From UBA1822 sp963615055 (GTDB taxonomy: Bacteria; Bacillota; Negativicutes; Veillonellales; Dialisteraceae), in the NCBI GenBank assembly GCA_963615055.1, contig CAVEFO010000001.1, forward strand, positions 1-64,000: a DNA stretch of 64,000 nt. The letters run 5' to 3'. The notes below the pieces were generated by a model. It was not told the DNA's origin, did no database searches, and was given only the letters and a program-made list of their open reading frames with translations. Each line of letters opens with the position of its first letter. Within the stretch, counting starts at the first letter, position 1. The translations under genes and the position numbers were made by a program. Below are positions 24,072 to 32,196 of this stretch, in pieces.

Positions 24072-24530
24072 TTACATTGTGAATGTATTTCCGCATTTCA
24101 TACAAATCCAACTATTTTCCCATTGACTATACAAAACCGGCCAAGTTTTCGTATTATAGCAATATACCTTTACATAACCCAGAAAATAAGCACTCCCTGC
24201 CAATCCTACTAACCCCAAAATGCCCGACGTGCTACTTCCGAGGCTAAGCATGGAATCCGCCAAATTGGCCACAAGAAAATAGACAATAATTGAAATAATA
24301 ATAGCCCATTTATATCCTTTCTTCGCGGGAGGTGCGGTCTTCTGCGCAATCTGAGAGAGCTGCACCCCAGTCGTATGCGATTGGGCTCCCCCAATACCCA
24401 AAGCACCACTGATGCCGACGCCTGCCGTTTTCGTTTTGGTATCAATTGTAGATGCGCCATTTTCAAAGGCAACGGAAAACCGTTGGACATTGTCAGATCC
24501 ACAATGTGGACACACATAATTTTCAGCCAT
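24072..24530 (-). CDS. Double zinc-ribbon membrane protein of unknown function
   Basis: This is a 152-residue protein starting at MAENYVCPHCG (AGGAGGAAG before the ATG). It has an N-terminal zinc ribbon half (CPHCG, residues ~7-11), a Gly/Thr-rich linker, two membrane segments (about residues 75-92 and 98-122), and a C-terminal CMKCG. The two CxxC pairs could form one ribbon on the cytoplasmic side if both ends face inward. Base composition is more AT-rich than neighbouring genes, and the gene is bracketed by near-identical direct repeats, so it looks acquired. Expression is probably variable because of the (TA)n tract in its promoter. I do not recognise a characterised family. Confidence 0.75.
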   Translation of the reverse strand: MAENYVCPHCGSDNVQRFSVAFENGASTIDTKTKTAGVGISGALGIGGAQSHTTGVQLSQIAQKTAPPAKKGYKWAIIISIIVYFLVANLADSMLSLGSSTSGILGLVGLAGSAYFLGYVKVYCYNTKTWPVLYSQWENSWICMKCGNTFTM

Positions 24531-24588
24531 TTTTCTTCCTCCTACCCAATTCATTCCTTGTTTTCTACGATATAAAAGGTACAAACTC

Positions 24589-24619
24589 ATTATATATATA
24601 TATATATATATATTGTCAA
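24589..24619 (-). promoter_or_regulatory. Putative phase-variable promoter with (TA)n spacer
   Basis: On the - strand, TTGACA (24614-24619) and TATAAT (24589-24594) are both exact. The 19-bp spacer is almost entirely alternating T and A, part of a 22-bp TA tract (24591-24612). Slippage by one TA unit would bring the spacer to the optimal 17 bp, as known for the hif fimbrial promoters of Haemophilus influenzae. The predicted leader to the start codon is about 55 bases. Confidence 0.75.
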
Positions 24620-24661
24620 TACCCAATATCGTACCAATCGCAATTCCTTTTGTTTCCCAAC

Positions 24662-24735
24662 CCAAACGCCGCAAACAAAAAAGGAATCACTGAAAATCTG
24701 TGATTCCTTTTTTGCTGTAATCGCGCCGTCAAGCC
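24662..24735. repeat. Right copy of the terminator-containing direct repeat
   Basis: This is the counterpart of 23731-23802: AAACAAAAAAGGAATCAC, then GTGATTCCTTTTTTGCT, TAATC and GTCAAGCC. The hairpin would work as a terminator on either strand. From here to 24953 there is no gene: heptamer-type CCGTTTACCG repeats and a partial interspersed element (GCCCCTCAATTTTC near 24926). Confidence 0.65.
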
Positions 24736-24953
24736 CTTTCAAGCTTTTTCAAGCCATCAGCCCCGCCATCCGTTTACCGTTTACCGTCCGTCTCATTGTT
24801 AGGAGAACGAAGTGACTCATGCACGGTTCACGGTCCACGAATAACCGCCACCTCTATGTGACACACCCAAACCGAAAAAAGCACTGACCGCAAACGCCTC
24901 CAAAGCCGAGACGCACTCCGGCTCCGCCCCTCAATTTTCTTCACTCAATTCTG

Positions 24954-26558
24954 TTATTTATAGAATATCGTCGCCTGCAAGCGAAGCATATTGTCCATCT
25001 TGTGTCCGCTCATATCCTGTGCACCGAATCCGTATTGCGCTTCGAGGAGAAGACCCGTGCGCGGGACGTATTGGATCTTGGCCAAATAAAATTTCGCGCC
25101 GCCGTAGTTTCCGCCCTGCTTCCCGGCGAGCAAATCATCAATCTTATCCGCCACATACGCAGGCATGCGTTTCCCGTGCCAATCCGCGTAGACGTGCCCC
25201 ATGTACTGATCGGCAATATCGCTCGACGAACCGCCGAAATACGTGCCGGCCTTGCTGTATACATAATCGACGCCGAAAGAGTACGAGCGCGCCTTGAGGA
25301 CATCGGCCGTGCCGTAGGAAATCCCCCAGTTCCACGAATGCGGGCGCTCATTATTCAGTGGGAGCTTCACCAAGTTTTTGACAAATTCGCCGTGCAGATT
25401 CCACTTTGGCGTGACATTGTACGCAAAAGCAAAACCGTAAGCCTTCGCAATATTGTTCACCGGGCCGACCGCTTTCATCCCATAAACATGGAATTCATAT
25501 TTCTGCGGATTTTTATAAATATACGACGCGTAAGCGACCGGAACGTCCGCATCTTCGCCCTCCGCCATCCGTACATTATCCATCGGATAATACGTATCCG
25601 TAGCCATATTGTATTTATCGCCAAGCCCTGCTTTCAAAAACCTCTTCGCCATATCTTTGTCAGTAATACCTTTTGCCGACATCAAGACATCGGACATCCC
25701 GTCAATCCCCTTCATCATCGGCGATGTGTAATTGTAATTGATATTCGTCGCGTTCCCATAAGCCAGCGTCAGGCGACCACCCTTGTTCGTATCGCCGATC
25801 TGCATAGACACACCCTTGACCGAGCCGTCATACGTATAACCCGTCGTCCCCATGCGAACCGGAAACATCCCGATTCCAATCACATCCTGCGTCGGCCCAT
25901 AGCCGCGATCATTCGCACTGCGTCCGCCGAAATGATACGTCATGAAAAGACGATTCACCTTGAATTTCGAATCCTGGGAATTATCATTCAGATAATCCTT
26001 GTCCGACGCATCGTAATAATCCTGCTCATGATACGCATTCGCACCCAGCGACAGCTGTGTCTGCAACTGCCCGTACACCGTGAAACGATCATTCACCTTC
26101 GTAATTGTATTCAGGCGAACCCGCGCGCCATACACATCATGACTCTTTCCGGAGAAAAGATTATCGTACACCGGCATATAATGGAAACGCGTTTCCAGAA
26201 TGACCTGCGTATTCGACGCTTTCTTTTCCAAATTGGAAATGCGCACGCCCAGATTTTCCAATTCGCCGGAAAATTCAGACGAAAGCTTGGCCACCTGCTG
26301 CTTTTGCGTGTCATTCAAATCCTGCCGCTCGCGAAGCCGCGCGACCATCTGCGCCATCTCAAAGCGCGTGATCTTCCGTTCGTCGCCGAATGTCCCGTCC
26401 GGATATCCGGAAACGAGTCCCGCATTCGCCAGTTCCTCGACGGATTGATACGCCCAGCTGTCCGTATCCACATCCACAAACGGATTTGCCGCACCCGCAA
26501 CCAAAGCCGCTCCGGAAAACAAGCCTGCCAGCAATAACTTTCTTCCCAAATGTCTCAT
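24954..26558 (-). CDS. SLH-domain outer-membrane porin (OmpM-like)
   Basis: This is a 534-residue outer-membrane beta-barrel. It has a signal peptide (cut likely after AGA, residue ~23), one SLH domain (FVDVDTDSWAYQSVEELANAGLVSGYPDGTFGDERKITRFEMA), a coiled-coil spacer (about residues 75-112), then a barrel of alternating aromatic strands ending FYK. In Negativicutes this type tethers the outer membrane to the polyamine-modified peptidoglycan via the SLH domain and acts as a porin. It is preceded by a fully consensus promoter and AAAGGAG, consistent with very high expression. It is monocistronic. Confidence 0.93.
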   Translation of the reverse strand: MRHLGRKLLLAGLFSGAALVAGAANPFVDVDTDSWAYQSVEELANAGLVSGYPDGTFGDERKITRFEMAQMVARLRERQDLNDTQKQQVAKLSSEFSGELENLGVRISNLEKKASNTQVILETRFHYMPVYDNLFSGKSHDVYGARVRLNTITKVNDRFTVYGQLQTQLSLGANAYHEQDYYDASDKDYLNDNSQDSKFKVNRLFMTYHFGGRSANDRGYGPTQDVIGIGMFPVRMGTTGYTYDGSVKGVSMQIGDTNKGGRLTLAYGNATNINYNYTSPMMKGIDGMSDVLMSAKGITDKDMAKRFLKAGLGDKYNMATDTYYPMDNVRMAEGEDADVPVAYASYIYKNPQKYEFHVYGMKAVGPVNNIAKAYGFAFAYNVTPKWNLHGEFVKNLVKLPLNNERPHSWNWGISYGTADVLKARSYSFGVDYVYSKAGTYFGGSSSDIADQYMGHVYADWHGKRMPAYVADKIDDLLAGKQGGNYGGAKFYLAKIQYVPRTGLLLEAQYGFGAQDMSGHKMDNMLRLQATIFYK

Positions 26559-26643
26559 TCGATTCTCCTTTTCTCTTTTTAATTCTCATTTATAATTTGA
26601 AAATTAAACGCATTTTGAATTTTTTGTGGTTTTTGACAGATTT

Positions 26644-26672
26644 ATTATACGCCGATAAAGGCGCGTTGTCAA
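26644..26672 (-). promoter_or_regulatory. Consensus promoter of the porin gene
   Basis: On the - strand, TTGACA (26667-26672), a 17-bp spacer and TATAAT (26644-26649), all exact. The leader is about 80 bases. Confidence 0.9.
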
Positions 26673-26769
26673 CAGAAATAAGGAAATTCAAGGCCGCGTA
26701 TCACCTTCCTCCGAGACCGGACAGGTTTGCCGACGGAATCAAACGCGCTTTGTAAAAATTTTAATTTTG

Positions 26770-27035
26770 AAATGAGGGGCCTAGCCGGATCCCCCCCTTC
26801 CTCTTCCCTCATCTCCATCTTCCGAAAAGTTTTATCACCGATGCCGCAAAGACCAAAAGCGCCCAAAGCCACGCCCCTCATATCTATCTTTCAAAAACTT
26901 TTCATCACTGATGCCGCTAAAAGCAAAAACGCCCAAAGCCACGCCCCTCATATCTATCTTTCAAAAATTTTTCATCACCGATGCCGCAAAGACCAAAAGC
27001 GCCCAAAGCTACGCCCCTCATATCTATTCTTGTGG
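26770..27035. repeat. Interspersed repeat block, three reversed units
   Basis: Three reversed units have a 70-bp period (GATGCCGC at 26840, 26910 and 26980), each containing CCAAAGCCACGCCCCTCATA or a close variant. One + orientation half-unit (ATGAGGGGCCTAGCCGG at 26772) lies before them. It lies immediately upstream of the IMPACT gene. Confidence 0.8.
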
Positions 27036-27066
27036 TACAATAAGAAAAAGAAAGGAAAAGAGAAAT

Positions 27067-27696
27067 ATGATTTCCTATGTATCTCCGGCAGCGCGCGTCA
27101 GGGCAGAGATTGAAATCCAACGATCCCGCTTCATCGCGGATCTCTTTCCCGTTTCATCGCCCGAAGACCCCACAGACATCCTTGCCGGCATTCGAAAAGA
27201 ATTTTACGACGCGACGCACCACTGCTCGGCATTTCGAATCGGCACCGAGCTCCCATTTGAAAAAGCCTCCGACGACGGTGAACCGCAAGGGACGGCGGGG
27301 CATCCTATGCTGCGCCTTTTGCGAATGCGGGACATCACAAATGTCGGTGTCGTCGTCACGCGCTACTTCGGCGGCATTAAGCTCGGTACCGGCGGTCTGT
27401 CCCGCGCCTATGCCGCAGCAACCGGCGCCGCACTCGAAAGAGCGACGATTCTTTGCTATACGCCGCACCAAAGAGTCCGATTTCATCTTCCCTACGATCT
27501 CGTCGGCGCCTTTGAAAACGCACTGAAAGATACCGCCATCCTTGTGCGCGAACGCAACTTTAGCGAGACCGTTTCCATGATTTGCCTCATTCCCACGGAG
27601 GAAACCGACCATTTCCTCCACACCGTCACCGAGCTCTCCGCCGCGCGCATTGAGGCCGAGGTGCTCGGCGAAGAGTATGTTCCCTTGGAGAAGTGA
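27067..27696 (+). CDS. IMPACT/YigZ family protein
   Basis: This is a 209-residue protein. The N-terminal UPF0029 domain has the family hallmarks KASDDGEPQGTAGHPMLRLL and NVGVVVTRYFGGIKLGTGGLSRAY, followed by a ferredoxin-like C-terminal domain. The family is linked to translation regulation (IMPACT in eukaryotes), but the bacterial role is unclear. Start ATG at 27067 follows AAAGGAAAAG. It ends one base before the next start, so the two genes form an operon. Confidence 0.9.
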   Translation: MISYVSPAARVRAEIEIQRSRFIADLFPVSSPEDPTDILAGIRKEFYDATHHCSAFRIGTELPFEKASDDGEPQGTAGHPMLRLLRMRDITNVGVVVTRYFGGIKLGTGGLSRAYAAATGAALERATILCYTPHQRVRFHLPYDLVGAFENALKDTAILVRERNFSETVSMICLIPTEETDHFLHTVTELSAARIEAEVLGEEYVPLEK

Positions 27697-27697
27697 T

Positions 27698-28879
27698 ATG
27701 TACACACGAAAGCGCTATTTGGAATTTCTCATCCAAAACCGAAACAACGAAAGAGTCAAAGTGCTCGGCGGCATGCGCGGCAGCGGGAAGACGCAGATTT
27801 TGGCGGACTACCGCACCCATCTCACCGCGCAAGGCGTCCCGACCGATCGGATTTTCTACGCAGATCTCTCACGGCCCGCCTACCGCAGCCGCTCGCCCCA
27901 AGACGTCTTCCGGCAGATTTACGACACCTTCCCCGACGGCCGACGCGCATACATTTTTTTGGATGACATCCTACGCTTCGAGGGCTGTGAAGTGCTGGCC
28001 GACCGGCTCTTTCGTATTGCCGATTTCGATCTCTATCTGGCCGCCGACGGTGCGCCCCGCCTTCCGAAAAAATTGGAAACGGCGCTCCCGGGGCGCTGCC
28101 TGTTTCACCCCGTCTTCCCGCTCTCCTATGCGGAAATCGTAAAGAAACCGAGCCTCGCATCGTTCCTTTCCTATGCGGAAGCCGCCGCACTTCCGGTCGC
28201 CTTCGGCACGCCTCCGGAAACAGCACAAAGCCTGCTGGACGCTTCGACCGCAGCCATTCTCTACCACGAAGTTTTGCAAGATTCCCGTATCAGAAAAACA
28301 ACAATTGAAAAAATCCTCGCCGTCCTGTCTCCGAAAATCGGCGACACGATGACAATCGAGGCCCTGTTAAAAGAAATCGGCCGCAACGGTCGCGCACCGC
28401 ACGCCAATACCATCCGCGACCACATAAAGACACTCGAAGCAAGCGGTCTTCTCCTCTGTCTCCCCTCCTGTGATATCGAAAGCAATGCGCCACTCTCCGA
28501 AGATCCGGACTCCTTCCGCACCTTTTTCACCGATCCTGCCCTGATGCGCATATTCGGCGAAGGATCGGATATGCCGCGCCGTCAAATCCTCTCCGCCGTC
28601 GCCACCGAGCTTCACCGCCGCGCCGACCGCGTGCTCTTTGCGGAAACGGAACCGGCGTCCATCGATTTCATCGCGAAAAAAGACGGACTGGAAACCCTCT
28701 GCCAATGCATCCCCCGCGCCGACGCCCCCGATGCCGCAGCAAAAATCAAAACTCTCGCCGACGCACCGAGTCGTTTCAAAAAAATCATCCTGACTATGAC
28801 CCCCGAAGCGATTCCGCCGAAAGAAAATATACTCATCGAATTTTTGCCGTCATGGATGGGAAAGGAAGGAGAGGCCTGA
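27698..28879 (+). CDS. AAA-fold ATPase with DUF4143 C-terminus
   Basis: This is a 393-residue protein. Walker A is GGMRGSGKTQ (about residues 23-32), Walker B-like is YIFLDDI, and the sensor region FDLYLAADGAP follows. The C-terminal part (from ~residue 190) has the winged-helix and nuclease-like DUF4143 layout (TMTIEALLKEIGRN..TIRDHIKTLEASGLL). Such proteins are common, variable in gene content and of unknown role. They are often compared to archaeal-type NTPases. It is coupled to the IMPACT gene, probably by chance of insertion. Confidence 0.82.
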   Translation: MYTRKRYLEFLIQNRNNERVKVLGGMRGSGKTQILADYRTHLTAQGVPTDRIFYADLSRPAYRSRSPQDVFRQIYDTFPDGRRAYIFLDDILRFEGCEVLADRLFRIADFDLYLAADGAPRLPKKLETALPGRCLFHPVFPLSYAEIVKKPSLASFLSYAEAAALPVAFGTPPETAQSLLDASTAAILYHEVLQDSRIRKTTIEKILAVLSPKIGDTMTIEALLKEIGRNGRAPHANTIRDHIKTLEASGLLLCLPSCDIESNAPLSEDPDSFRTFFTDPALMRIFGEGSDMPRRQILSAVATELHRRADRVLFAETEPASIDFIAKKDGLETLCQCIPRADAPDAAAKIKTLADAPSRFKKIILTMTPEAIPPKENILIEFLPSWMGKEGEA

Positions 28880-28894
28880 CTTCATCGTTTCTTC

Positions 28895-29125
28895 GCTTTT
28901 TTTTGCATACTCTGTAAAAACTTACTGCCGATAAGGATGAGAAGCATGGCTTGATTCACTCTTCGCTTTTCGGGCGCGTTCCACAAAAAAATCTGCTGAT
29001 AGAGATGAGGCTAAGCAAACCTTCTCTCTTTCAGCAGTTTTTTATAACCATGCCACAAAAATCAATGCGCAGATAAAACTCCAAAGGGCAAAATCCTCGC
29101 GTCCCATCTCTCATTTCCATCTTGC
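28895..29125. repeat. Interspersed repeat block
   Basis: Degraded + copies lie at about 28904 and 28960 (CTTCGCTTTT and GATAGAGATGAGGC), then reversed ones (ATGCCACAAAAATC near 29048, TCCCATCTCTCATTTCC near 29100). A clean heptamer tract of ACTGCTC units follows at about 29151-29175 and runs into the end of ispE. Confidence 0.6.
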
Positions 29126-29156
29126 GCCTGCGTACCAAGCCGAGCACACCAACTAC

Positions 29157-30017
29157 TCACTGCTCACTGCTCACTGTCTCTGCCGCCTCCGCGTACCAAT
29201 CCGGATGGCGCTGCAAAATTTCCCCTCGCACGGCCTCCCGCTTCTCTGCCGGAGTCAAAACAAAAAACGCCGAGCCGCTACCTGTCATCATCGTTGGAAA
29301 TCCGAACGCTTTCAGCTCTGCCGAAGCTTTGGCAAGCGCCGGGTTCGTCGGGAAAAGTGCCGACTCAAAATCATTGGAAAATGCAGCCGCCAACGCCGAA
29401 AAACTTTTCTCGCGAAGCGCTTTTTCGGCCGCGTCCGTTTTATTTTCCCGCGCAGAGCCGCTTTCGTCCAGCGCCGTATACGCCGCCCGCGTACTGACGG
29501 AAACGGCGGGACGCACGATGAGAAGGGGCATCCCCTCCCAGGCTGAAAGCGGCGTGAGAATTTCTCCGATTCCCCGACAACGCGCCGCGCCGCCCATGAC
29601 ACAAAAAGGCACATCCGCACCGATGACCGCCGCTCGCCTTGCCAGCTCCGCCAAAGGAAACGGATTTCCGTACAGACAATTCAATCCGCGAAGCGCCGCA
29701 GCCGCATCCGCCGAACCGCCGCCAAGCCCCGCCTCTTGCGGAATCCGTTTCCAAAGCCGCATCACCGCGCCGCCCGCGATTCCTGTTTCCCAGAAAAACC
29801 ACGCCGCCGCCCGCATTATCAAATTTTCCTGCCCCAAAGGCGCCGTGCCCGCCTCGACGACAAGAGAGAGCCCGTCCGCCTTCTCGATTTCCACTGTATC
29901 CGCAAGTGAAATCGCGTGCATAATCGTGTCGAGCTCATGATACCCATCCGCCCGCCGCCCCAAGACCGCCAGCGTCAAATTGATTTTCGCGTGCGCCGCG
30001 ATTCTGATAAAATCCAT
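29157..30017 (-). CDS. ispE: 4-diphosphocytidyl-2-C-methyl-D-erythritol kinase
   Basis: IspE is the ATP-dependent kinase of the MEP isoprenoid pathway. The protein is 286 residues. It opens IRIAAHAKINLTLAVLGRRADGYHELDTI, with the GHMP-kinase ATP loop IPQEAGLGGGSADAAAALRGLN in the middle and MMTGSGSAFFVL near the C-terminus. I chose the ATG at 30017 (GTGAGGA upstream); a TTG eight codons further is possible. The last codons overlap the ACTGCTC heptamer tract, so the C-terminus is partly made of repeat. It stands alone, away from other isp genes. Confidence 0.93.
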   Translation of the reverse strand: MDFIRIAAHAKINLTLAVLGRRADGYHELDTIMHAISLADTVEIEKADGLSLVVEAGTAPLGQENLIMRAAAWFFWETGIAGGAVMRLWKRIPQEAGLGGGSADAAAALRGLNCLYGNPFPLAELARRAAVIGADVPFCVMGGAARCRGIGEILTPLSAWEGMPLLIVRPAVSVSTRAAYTALDESGSARENKTDAAEKALREKSFSALAAAFSNDFESALFPTNPALAKASAELKAFGFPTMMTGSGSAFFVLTPAEKREAVRGEILQRHPDWYAEAAETVSSEQ

Positions 30018-30069
30018 ATAATCCTCACCGATCCGTGTCAAATTATGATATAATGATTGGCTGAATACG

Positions 30070-30250
30070 AAAAATAGGGGGCATTGCCGGATTCACTTTT
30101 TACTTTTCCGGCATTAGTGCTAAAAACCGGCTGCTGAAAGAGATGAGGATCCGATAAGCCTACGCCCCATCTCTTTCAACAGAAACGTTCCCATAAGAAA
30201 TGCCATCAAAAGCAAAAATCCCCAAAGCTAGGCCCCCTCACCCCTATCAT
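30070..30250. repeat. Interspersed repeat block before yitT
   Basis: One + copy (TTTACTTTTCCGGCATTAGTGC near 30099, AAAGAGATGAGGATCCG near 30137) and one reversed copy (CCCCATCTCTTTCAAC near 30163, ATGCCATCAAAAGC near 30200, CCCCCTCACCCC near 30231). It contains no gene. Confidence 0.7.
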
Positions 30251-30271
30251 ACTACCACAGAAAGGCCACCC

Positions 30272-31273
30272 ATGGACACATCGAAAACATCATTTCCCAT
30301 AAAAACCTACCTCACGACCATCCTCATGACCTGCGTCGGGTGCTTCATTTATGCGCTCGGGATCAATCTTTTTTACGTGCCGCACCAATTCATCGCCGGC
30401 GGATTTGCCGGGATTGCCATGATTGTCTACTACCTCACCGGCTTTCCCATCGGCCTTTTGAATGCGCTGCTCAATATCCCGATCCTCTTCCTCGCATGGC
30501 GCTACATGGGGAAATTTTACGCTTTCATCACCATGGTGGGGACCCTCGTCATCTCCGTCGCCGTCGATCTCACCTCCTTCGTTTCCGCCTGGTGCGTCGT
30601 CTCCGATCCGCTCACATCCGCCATATCCGGCGGCGTCCTTATCGGCACCGGCGCCGGCATCCTCTACCGCTACAATTCCAACAGCGGCGGCCTCGACGTC
30701 ATCGGCGCCATCGTCAAAAAATATTACAATCTGGAAATCGGCTATGTCGTCTTTGCCTTAAATTGCCTCATCGTCTCTGTTTCCGCCTGCTTCTTCTCGC
30801 TGGAAATCGCCATCATGACCCTCGTCGGCATGTACATCAATGCGAATATTTCCTCCCGCATCGTCATCGGCTTCGCCCAGCGCAAGGCCGCTTTCATCGT
30901 CTCCGAGAAACCCTATGAAATCGCCGACGCCCTTCTAAGAAATATCGGTCACGGCGCGACACTTCTCTACGGACAGGGCGCCTATACCGGCGGAAACAAA
31001 AAAATCATCTTCGCCATCATCGATCTCACCCAGATCGCCAAACTCAAATGGATCATTCGCCGCGTCGACCCGCAAGCCTTCGTCTTCATCATGAATACGA
31101 CAGACGTCATCGGGCGCGGCTTCACCCATCCCATCAGTCTCAAAAACGGCCCGGCCACCCCGCGCTACCATACCGGCGAAGATGGAAAACCCATTCCCAC
31201 CACGTTCTGGCAGCACACACTCGAAGCCGAAAGTCGCGGCAAAAATCCGCCGCCGACCGAGACTAAAAAATAA
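30272..31273 (+). CDS. YitT family membrane protein (DUF161 + DUF2179)
   Basis: This is a 333-residue protein. Five to six N-terminal membrane helices (residues ~15-200) carry the DUF161 features (NLFYVPHQFIAGGFAGIAMI, YNSNSGGLDVIGAIVKK), followed by a cytoplasmic DUF2179 domain (GHGATLLYGQGAYTGGNKKIIFAII). The function is unknown; a transporter is suspected. Start ATG at 30272 follows GAAAGG; the earlier in-frame ATG lies within repeat. A 15-bp-arm hairpin follows 41 bp after the stop. Confidence 0.9.
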   Translation: MDTSKTSFPIKTYLTTILMTCVGCFIYALGINLFYVPHQFIAGGFAGIAMIVYYLTGFPIGLLNALLNIPILFLAWRYMGKFYAFITMVGTLVISVAVDLTSFVSAWCVVSDPLTSAISGGVLIGTGAGILYRYNSNSGGLDVIGAIVKKYYNLEIGYVVFALNCLIVSVSACFFSLEIAIMTLVGMYINANISSRIVIGFAQRKAAFIVSEKPYEIADALLRNIGHGATLLYGQGAYTGGNKKIIFAIIDLTQIAKLKWIIRRVDPQAFVFIMNTTDVIGRGFTHPISLKNGPATPRYHTGEDGKPIPTTFWQHTLEAESRGKNPPPTETKK

Positions 31274-31314
31274 ATATTTCCTAAAATTTTTCCGTTTTCA
31301 ATTGCGCTTTTCGG

Positions 31315-31354
31315 AAAAATATCGTATGCTATGGATAACGCATACGATATTTTT
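31315..31354. promoter_or_regulatory. Perfect 15-bp inverted repeat: marR operator or yitT terminator
   Basis: AAAAATATCGTATGC (31315-31329) and GCATACGATATTTTT (31340-31354) are perfectly complementary around TATGGATAAC. It ends 20 bp before the marR start codon. A T-rich tail follows, so it may terminate yitT, but its place directly before a MarR-type gene also fits an autoregulatory operator. Both can be true. Confidence 0.7.
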
Positions 31355-31374
31355 ATTTTCCGGAGACCTTTCCC

Positions 31375-31884
31375 ATGAGCGACATCCTGCTGAAAAAAAT
31401 CATCGGTGACGACACCGCCGTCCTCAAAGCGACCGATTTCCTGAGCAATGACGAACCGCTCCTCTCCTTCATGCTGGGCAACATTCGAAATGAAATGACG
31501 AACCAATGCGCCCGCGAGCTCAGCGTTTACGGCCTCACGCTCCGAAACGTCCTCGTCATGGCCTATCTCGACAAGCACAAAGGCGAACTTGTGACGCAAA
31601 AGACACTCGAAGATCACATGCATCTTTCCAATCCGACCGTCACCGTCCTGATACAAAATATGGAAAAGAAAGGCCTTGTGAAACGCACACGCGTCCCCGA
31701 AGACGGCCGGAAATACAGCTTGGAACTCACAGAAAAAGCACATGAGATTGGAAGCGCCTGCCGCGAGAAATTCATCGCCCGCGAGCAGCAATTCTACCGC
31801 GGCATCACCGAAGAAGAAAAGCAGCAACTCTTTTCTATCTTTGCCAAAATCGAAAAAAACCTGGGATTCTCCAGTATTTCATAA
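31375..31884 (+). CDS. MarR-family transcriptional regulator
   Basis: This is a 169-residue winged-helix regulator. The DNA-binding core is LTLRNVLVMAYLDKHKGELVTQKTLEDHMHLSNPTVTVLIQNMEKKGLVKRTRVPEDGRKYSLELTEKA, with the wing in PEDGRKY. N- and C-terminal helices form the dimer interface. The ligand is unknown. RBS GGAGA precedes the ATG by nine bases. The palindrome at 31315 is the obvious candidate site; the gene likely regulates itself and possibly neighbours. Confidence 0.9.
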   Translation: MSDILLKKIIGDDTAVLKATDFLSNDEPLLSFMLGNIRNEMTNQCARELSVYGLTLRNVLVMAYLDKHKGELVTQKTLEDHMHLSNPTVTVLIQNMEKKGLVKRTRVPEDGRKYSLELTEKAHEIGSACREKFIAREQQFYRGITEEEKQQLFSIFAKIEKNLGFSSIS

Positions 31885-31930
31885 AGAATCATCGATTCCG
31901 TTTATTTTAATTCGATGGTTCCCCACGGAA

Positions 31931-32020
31931 AAAGCCGAAACGTCGCCCTCCCCCTTGGCGGCGTTTCGGCTTTTGGCACGCTAAAAGCCCTCACGGGAAA
32001 TCTCCCCGTGAGAGCTTTTA
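31931..32020 (+). terminator. Two consecutive terminator hairpins after marR
   Basis: First, AAGCCGAAACG pairs with CGTTTCGGCTTTT (31932-31942 and 31962-31974). Second, AAAAGCCCTCACGGG pairs with CCCGTGAGAGCTTTT (31983-32020, one mismatch). Both have T-rich 3' ends; the second would also work on the - strand. Confidence 0.8.
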
Positions 32021-32039
32021 TGTGATGATCATCCTATCA

Positions 32040-32196
32040 AGTTCTCAAGCCCTTCAAACCCGTTATCCGTTTACCGTTATCCGTCTGCCACATCTTATGC
32101 AGCACAATGGCTCTCACGCACAATCCACGGTTCGCGGACAACGGCCAACGACTGACGGCGCCTCTATACGCCACCCAACTGCTCACTGCTCATTGC
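32040..32196. repeat. Heptamer repeats (CCGTTAT and ACTGCTC)
   Basis: CCGTTATCCGTTTACCGTTAT at about 32059 shows a strict 7-bp period, as does the ACTGCTC tract at about 32177-32205. There is no gene. The end of brnQ overlaps the second tract. Confidence 0.7.

Noticed and set aside
25002..26537. 511-codon + strand frame opposite the porin
   Set aside because: Antisense shadow; the - strand protein has signal peptide, SLH domain and consensus promoter.
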